Assembly (NCBI GenBank): GCA_019022495.1 | Contig: JAFEKR010000002.1 | Span: 2,542,001 to 2,606,000, forward strand | Reading direction: 5' to 3' | From: Epichloe hybrida | Taxonomy: Eukaryota; Ascomycota; Sordariomycetes; Hypocreales; Clavicipitaceae | Length of the DNA stretch: 64,000 nucleotides | Shown here: positions 60,801 through 64,000 of the stretch, piece by piece | Layout of the letters: each line of letters opens with the position of its first letter | How positions within the stretch are numbered: the first letter of the stretch is position 1 | Position numbers and translations under genes: made by a program | The notes under the pieces: generated by a model | Seen by the model: only the letters and a program-made list of their open reading frames with translations | The model's database searches: none | Told to the model about the DNA's origin: nothing

Positions 60801-62248
60801 CCACTCTGCAACGCCTCCTGCGGCCAACAAACTCGGATCCAAATCTTGCCCTCTCTGACAAGCAAGAAGACGGAACGCCTGAAACCACCGTTCAAGCCGA
60901 GATGCCGCCGCTGCCTTACATCCAGGAGCACGGACATACACAGAGTGACGTTGGCGTCCATGCCATGCCAAGCTTTGACAACAAGCCTGATGAAGCCACT
61001 GCGCCGTCGTCTGTCAAGGACATCACAGGAACAAGCGCCCCCGAGCCAGAGATTCTCAAGGCGAACCTTAACACCGGCCGGAGGAGGCGCAGATACTCGG
61101 CAGGTGGGCTTCGTCGGCGGCCAGAAGATGTGCAGGAATCTCGAGGAAACCTCAAATACTTTGAGGAAGCCGACGACGCAGAGTACAAAAATGGAAATGA
61201 TTCCATGTCGAAGGACTATGCTCCAGAAAATGAGACAATCCAGCCCAACAAGCATATAGAAGCGGAAGCGGAAGCAGAAGTTCTTGTTGATCAACATCAA
61301 GCAAGTATGGGACTACCGGACATGACGCAGTCTACGGCCGCGTCAGCGGCACCATCGGCTTTGCCCGGCCCAACAGCTAAGTTTAGGAAGATTCCTCGGC
61401 CGATCAACCCGAAGGAGGCCAAAACGCAAGGAGATCGCGTAGAGTATTTTCTGCTGATGGAAGACCTGACTGCGGGCATGAAAAGACCCTGCATGATGGA
61501 TCTGAAAATGGGAACCCGTCAGTACGGGGTAGATGCCACTCCAAAGAAGCAAAAATCGCAAAAGGAAAAGTGCAGAACCACTACTTCCGCAGAGCTGGGC
61601 GTGCGTATCTGCGGGTTGCAGGTTTGGAACGTAAAGACGCAGTCATATAAATTCCAGGACAAGTATTTCGGCCGCAAAGTCAAGGCCGGAATCGAGTTCC
61701 AGAGAGCCCTCCAAAAGTTTCTGTACAACGGCGTTGATCTGAACAGCATCTTGCGGCACATTCCAGTCATCTTGAAGAAGCTTGCCCAACTTGAGCAAAT
61801 CGTCCGCGAGCTTCGAGGCTACCGCTTTTATGCCGCCAGTCTCCTCATGTTTTACGATGGTGATGACACGGAGGAGACAGGCTACGAGACAATGTACGAT
61901 TCGACAACCGATGCCGCGACTGATACTGAGGAGGCCACACGACGCCGGCGAAAAAACCCACGCGAGATTGACTTCAAGATGGCCGACTTTGCAAATAGTC
62001 TTACTCCGCTGGATGACATTTCCGACAAGGCATGTCCTCCACATAATCCAGATGAACCTGATCTTGGATTTTTGAAGGGCTTGACAAGTCTTCGCGAATA
62101 CTTCTTGCAGATTCAGAAGGATGTGAGGTCAGAGCTGAACCTCGGGCCTCGAGGCGCGCGCGCCAGTCACCAGTGGACGTCTGGCCACATGGATGATGTG
62201 CAGCCTGACTTTGAAGATGATCTGGAAAGCGGGTATGTCAGTCTGTGA
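57892..62248 (+). CDS. KCS1: KCS1-like inositol hexakisphosphate kinase
   Basis: Two exons, 57892-60143 and 60280-62248, 1,406 residues. The intron (60144-60279, GTAAGT..CAG, branch CTGAC) splits an Arg codon and joins LLPFLPR to YIGVLNVTF, a block conserved in KCS1 proteins. The kinase core is C-terminal: PxxxDxKxG motif PCMMDLKMG at residues 1154-1162, then LGVRICGLQVW, the SLL motif at 1271-1273 (AASLLMFYDG), and DFA with metal-binding Asp1320 (KMADFANS). The enzyme phosphorylates InsP6 (and InsP5) to pyrophosphates such as 5-InsP7, which signal phosphate status through SPX domains. The first ~720 residues are low complexity, with acidic repeats (DAEDAEDAEE) and Ser/Pro-rich stretches typical of fungal members. 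An in-frame upstream ATG at 57724 would add 56 residues with a hydrophobic, unlikely sequence (LSFFFLPP); I prefer 57892 (MSSPNSQ). Confidence 0.93.
60144..60279 (+). other. Intron of the KCS1-like gene
   Basis: 136 nt, donor GTAAGT, branch-like CTGAC about 14 nt before the acceptor ACAG. The splice restores the LLPFLPRYIGVLNVTF family block. Confidence 0.92.
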
Positions 62249-63342
62249 GTATCGTGAACCGTGATGGAGTGTGTCTTGATTTTGTCTCTTTTTTTTTCTT
62301 TCCCTTTTTCCTCTTCGGCGTGATTTGAAAGGTGGAGGATACCCAACTTGACCCCCCAGTCATGAGCATCAGCTGCACGCTGCGTCTTTGCCATCTGGCG
62401 TGACATTGAGTAGCGATGTTTTTGTACGATGAATTGATGTGTATGTGTCGTTTCATTGGAATTGGATGCGTTGATTTTTTTTTTCACCAAGCTGTCGATG
62501 ATTACCCTTGTCCATAGCTGATCCTTTTCTTCACTGTTTTTTGCTTCATCTTCTGGTTCTTCTTTTATCTTCACTTTACTCCTCTTTCTCAAAACGTGGC
62601 TCACGAATCTTTTTCACATACCCTGCATCGCGTTTGCTGGACTATCTGTAGACGCGTTGGCACCTGAATGCGTTGTTCATGAAAGGTTCGACTCAAATGC
62701 CTGGGGTGATTTCTGGTTTGGTTGGGAGTTGGAGCTCTTACTGATTGTCATGTGGTACAAACAAGAGAGGTACAAGGTACAAGACTGACGAAACAATGTG
62801 CGGCATACTTGTGCATTTTTTTCCACAGTGTTATTACCGGACAAGTCTCTGGCGTTTGTTCATTCTGTAATATCCTGGTCTGCTTTCGGGAACGCACGGA
62901 AACTCGGACGGAAAATTGATGGGAACATGGGGGTCCACGGAAACAAAAAGAATTTAGAGTGTGCTAGAGATAATTATGAATAAACATGTATATATATGTC
63001 AGTCGCCATGATGGAACCAAATATTGCGGACGGGGGAATAACTCCTACAAGGTTCTCATTGACTTGTAATGGAGGCGTTGCTTGCTGTTGCTTAGCTTCG
63101 TGAGTACAACTCGGATGCCATTGCCCAGCATCAAATGTTCAAATGCTGTGTGATGGCAGTGGTTGAAGTTGTGGAACGTCGTGTGGAGTTGGGACATGCA
63201 CTCTACGTACAGTGGGGTAGCATATGTACAGTGGGGTGTACGGAGTATGTACAGTCTAACCCCCCTGGATGATTTTACAACTCGCTACAAGCCCCACGCG
63301 GGGCAGCCACTATCAGCTGTGAGTGGCCATAGTGAGTGGAGC
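62249..63342. other. 3' UTR and intergenic DNA downstream of KCS1-like gene
   Basis: T-rich tracts (62280-62310, 62466-62484) follow the stop codon. One further TACGGAGTA at 63239 next to two GTACAGTGGGGT repeats (about 63208-63240). No gene seen. Confidence 0.45.
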
Positions 63343-63561
63343 TGTTAGGGATACTATAGGGGGTTTTCGCTAGTAAAAGATGCTAAGTGATCCTAGTAAA
63401 AATACATGTAATCTAAGGTACCCTTTCCCTTACCTAGTGATTTGTTATTGGCCTGCTAGCCCCAGTCATATACCTCGTGTAAAATCATACAGGGGTTAGA
63501 CAGGCACAAAGCTAGGTCAGCCTCGGGCGTAAGACGCGAAGCACCACCCACATCCCTAACA
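63343..63561. repeat. LTR of a third retroelement family
   Basis: 219 bp bounded by TGTTAGGGAT and its exact inverted form ATCCCTAACA (10 bp). The 5-bp flanks (GGAGC left, ATTAA right) differ, so this is not a solo LTR but one end of an element that runs right out of the window. Little RIP is visible. Confidence 0.75.
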
Positions 63562-64000
63562 ATTAACAGAACCATGCTGTTCTTGTAATAATTTTGCTAC
63601 TATCCCAAAAGACGCCTAGTAGGAACATAGATAGGAGAGAGTATTAAAAAGCCACGGATAAAGGAACGCTAGCTATAGGAAGAAACAAAGGGCCTGTTGA
63701 GGTGGGTAATGGCTTACGTAATAGTTGAACATAATTATATGGGGCTTAGCTAGACTATAGACTAAAGGAATATAACGATTATTATCCCTATCATTTTTAG
63801 TACCACTTTATGGTAATAAGACTAGGACCTTATATTGCCCTTTAGTTAGCTTAAATTATTACTAGACTTAAATATCTAATACCTAAGAACATATAATAAA
63901 CAACTTCTAAGAGATTATTAGGTTAAATAATTAAAGAACTATAAACTAGACTAGAGGCAAGAGAAGTTATAAACTTTATTAGAGTATAACTACGGCTAGA
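63562..64000. mobile_element. Start of a retroelement interior, cut by window edge
   Basis: About 440 bp directly inside the LTR at 63343-63561, becoming AT-rich to the right. Too short and broken to read gag or to decide the orientation. Confidence 0.5.

Noticed and set aside
60488..61300. 270-codon minus-strand open frame
   Set aside because: Fully antisense to exon 2 of the KCS1-like gene; no recognisable content.

Overview
The window looks like a chromosome segment of a filamentous ascomycete (Pezizomycotina; my guess is Sordariomycetes/Hypocreales, low confidence). The reasons are short introns with CTGAC branch points, the gene types (an Ima1-type nuclear membrane protein, a KCS1-type inositol phosphate kinase, a classical SDR), and long AT-rich blocks whose retroelement reading frames are full of TAA/TAG and have lost CpA/TpG, the pattern left by repeat-induced point mutation (RIP).

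Layout. 1-4280: decayed Ty3/gypsy chromovirus (integrase, chromodomain, 3' LTR) with a LINE 3' end at the left edge. 4280-9560: gene island with a small nonsense-riddled pseudogene (minus), a doubtful small ORF, and an intact 701-codon Ima1-like gene (minus, three exons). 9560-54050: about 44 kb of nested, RIP-decayed transposons. 54050-63340: second gene island with an SDR (minus) and, divergent from it, a 1,406-residue KCS1-like inositol hexakisphosphate kinase (plus, two exons). 63343-64000: one LTR and the start of another retroelement leaving the window.

The transposon block can be resolved by target-site duplications (TSDs). An hAT-like element C (11089-39292, 8-bp TSD CCTACCTT) holds gypsy copy 2. 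Gypsy copy 2 holds a small element E (12238-12646), an hAT-like element B1 (12965-16794, itself holding a 5'-truncated LINE that holds a solo LTR) and, inside its 3' LTR, a minus-oriented gypsy element A (19470-38941, 202-bp LTRs). A holds hAT-like B2 (24045-33284, itself holding an E copy and a full-length Tad1-like LINE) and a GC-richer non-autonomous LTR element D (33836-37332) filled with tandem repeats. A second full-length LINE (40862-47429) and another cluster of hAT-like elements (47940-53163) follow.

The most unusual signal is a set of hAT-like, apparently non-coding elements that share CAGAG-type ends and 8-bp TSDs but carry different subterminal pentamer arrays: CTACA in B/E, ATACA in C, TTACA in E3. 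Short copies (270-bp solo LTRs, 111-bp mini-LTR, one 410-bp E copy) are much less mutated than their long hosts, as expected if RIP needs a minimum repeat length. The three genes with intact frames are ordinary housekeeping or metabolic genes with no visible functional link to each other.
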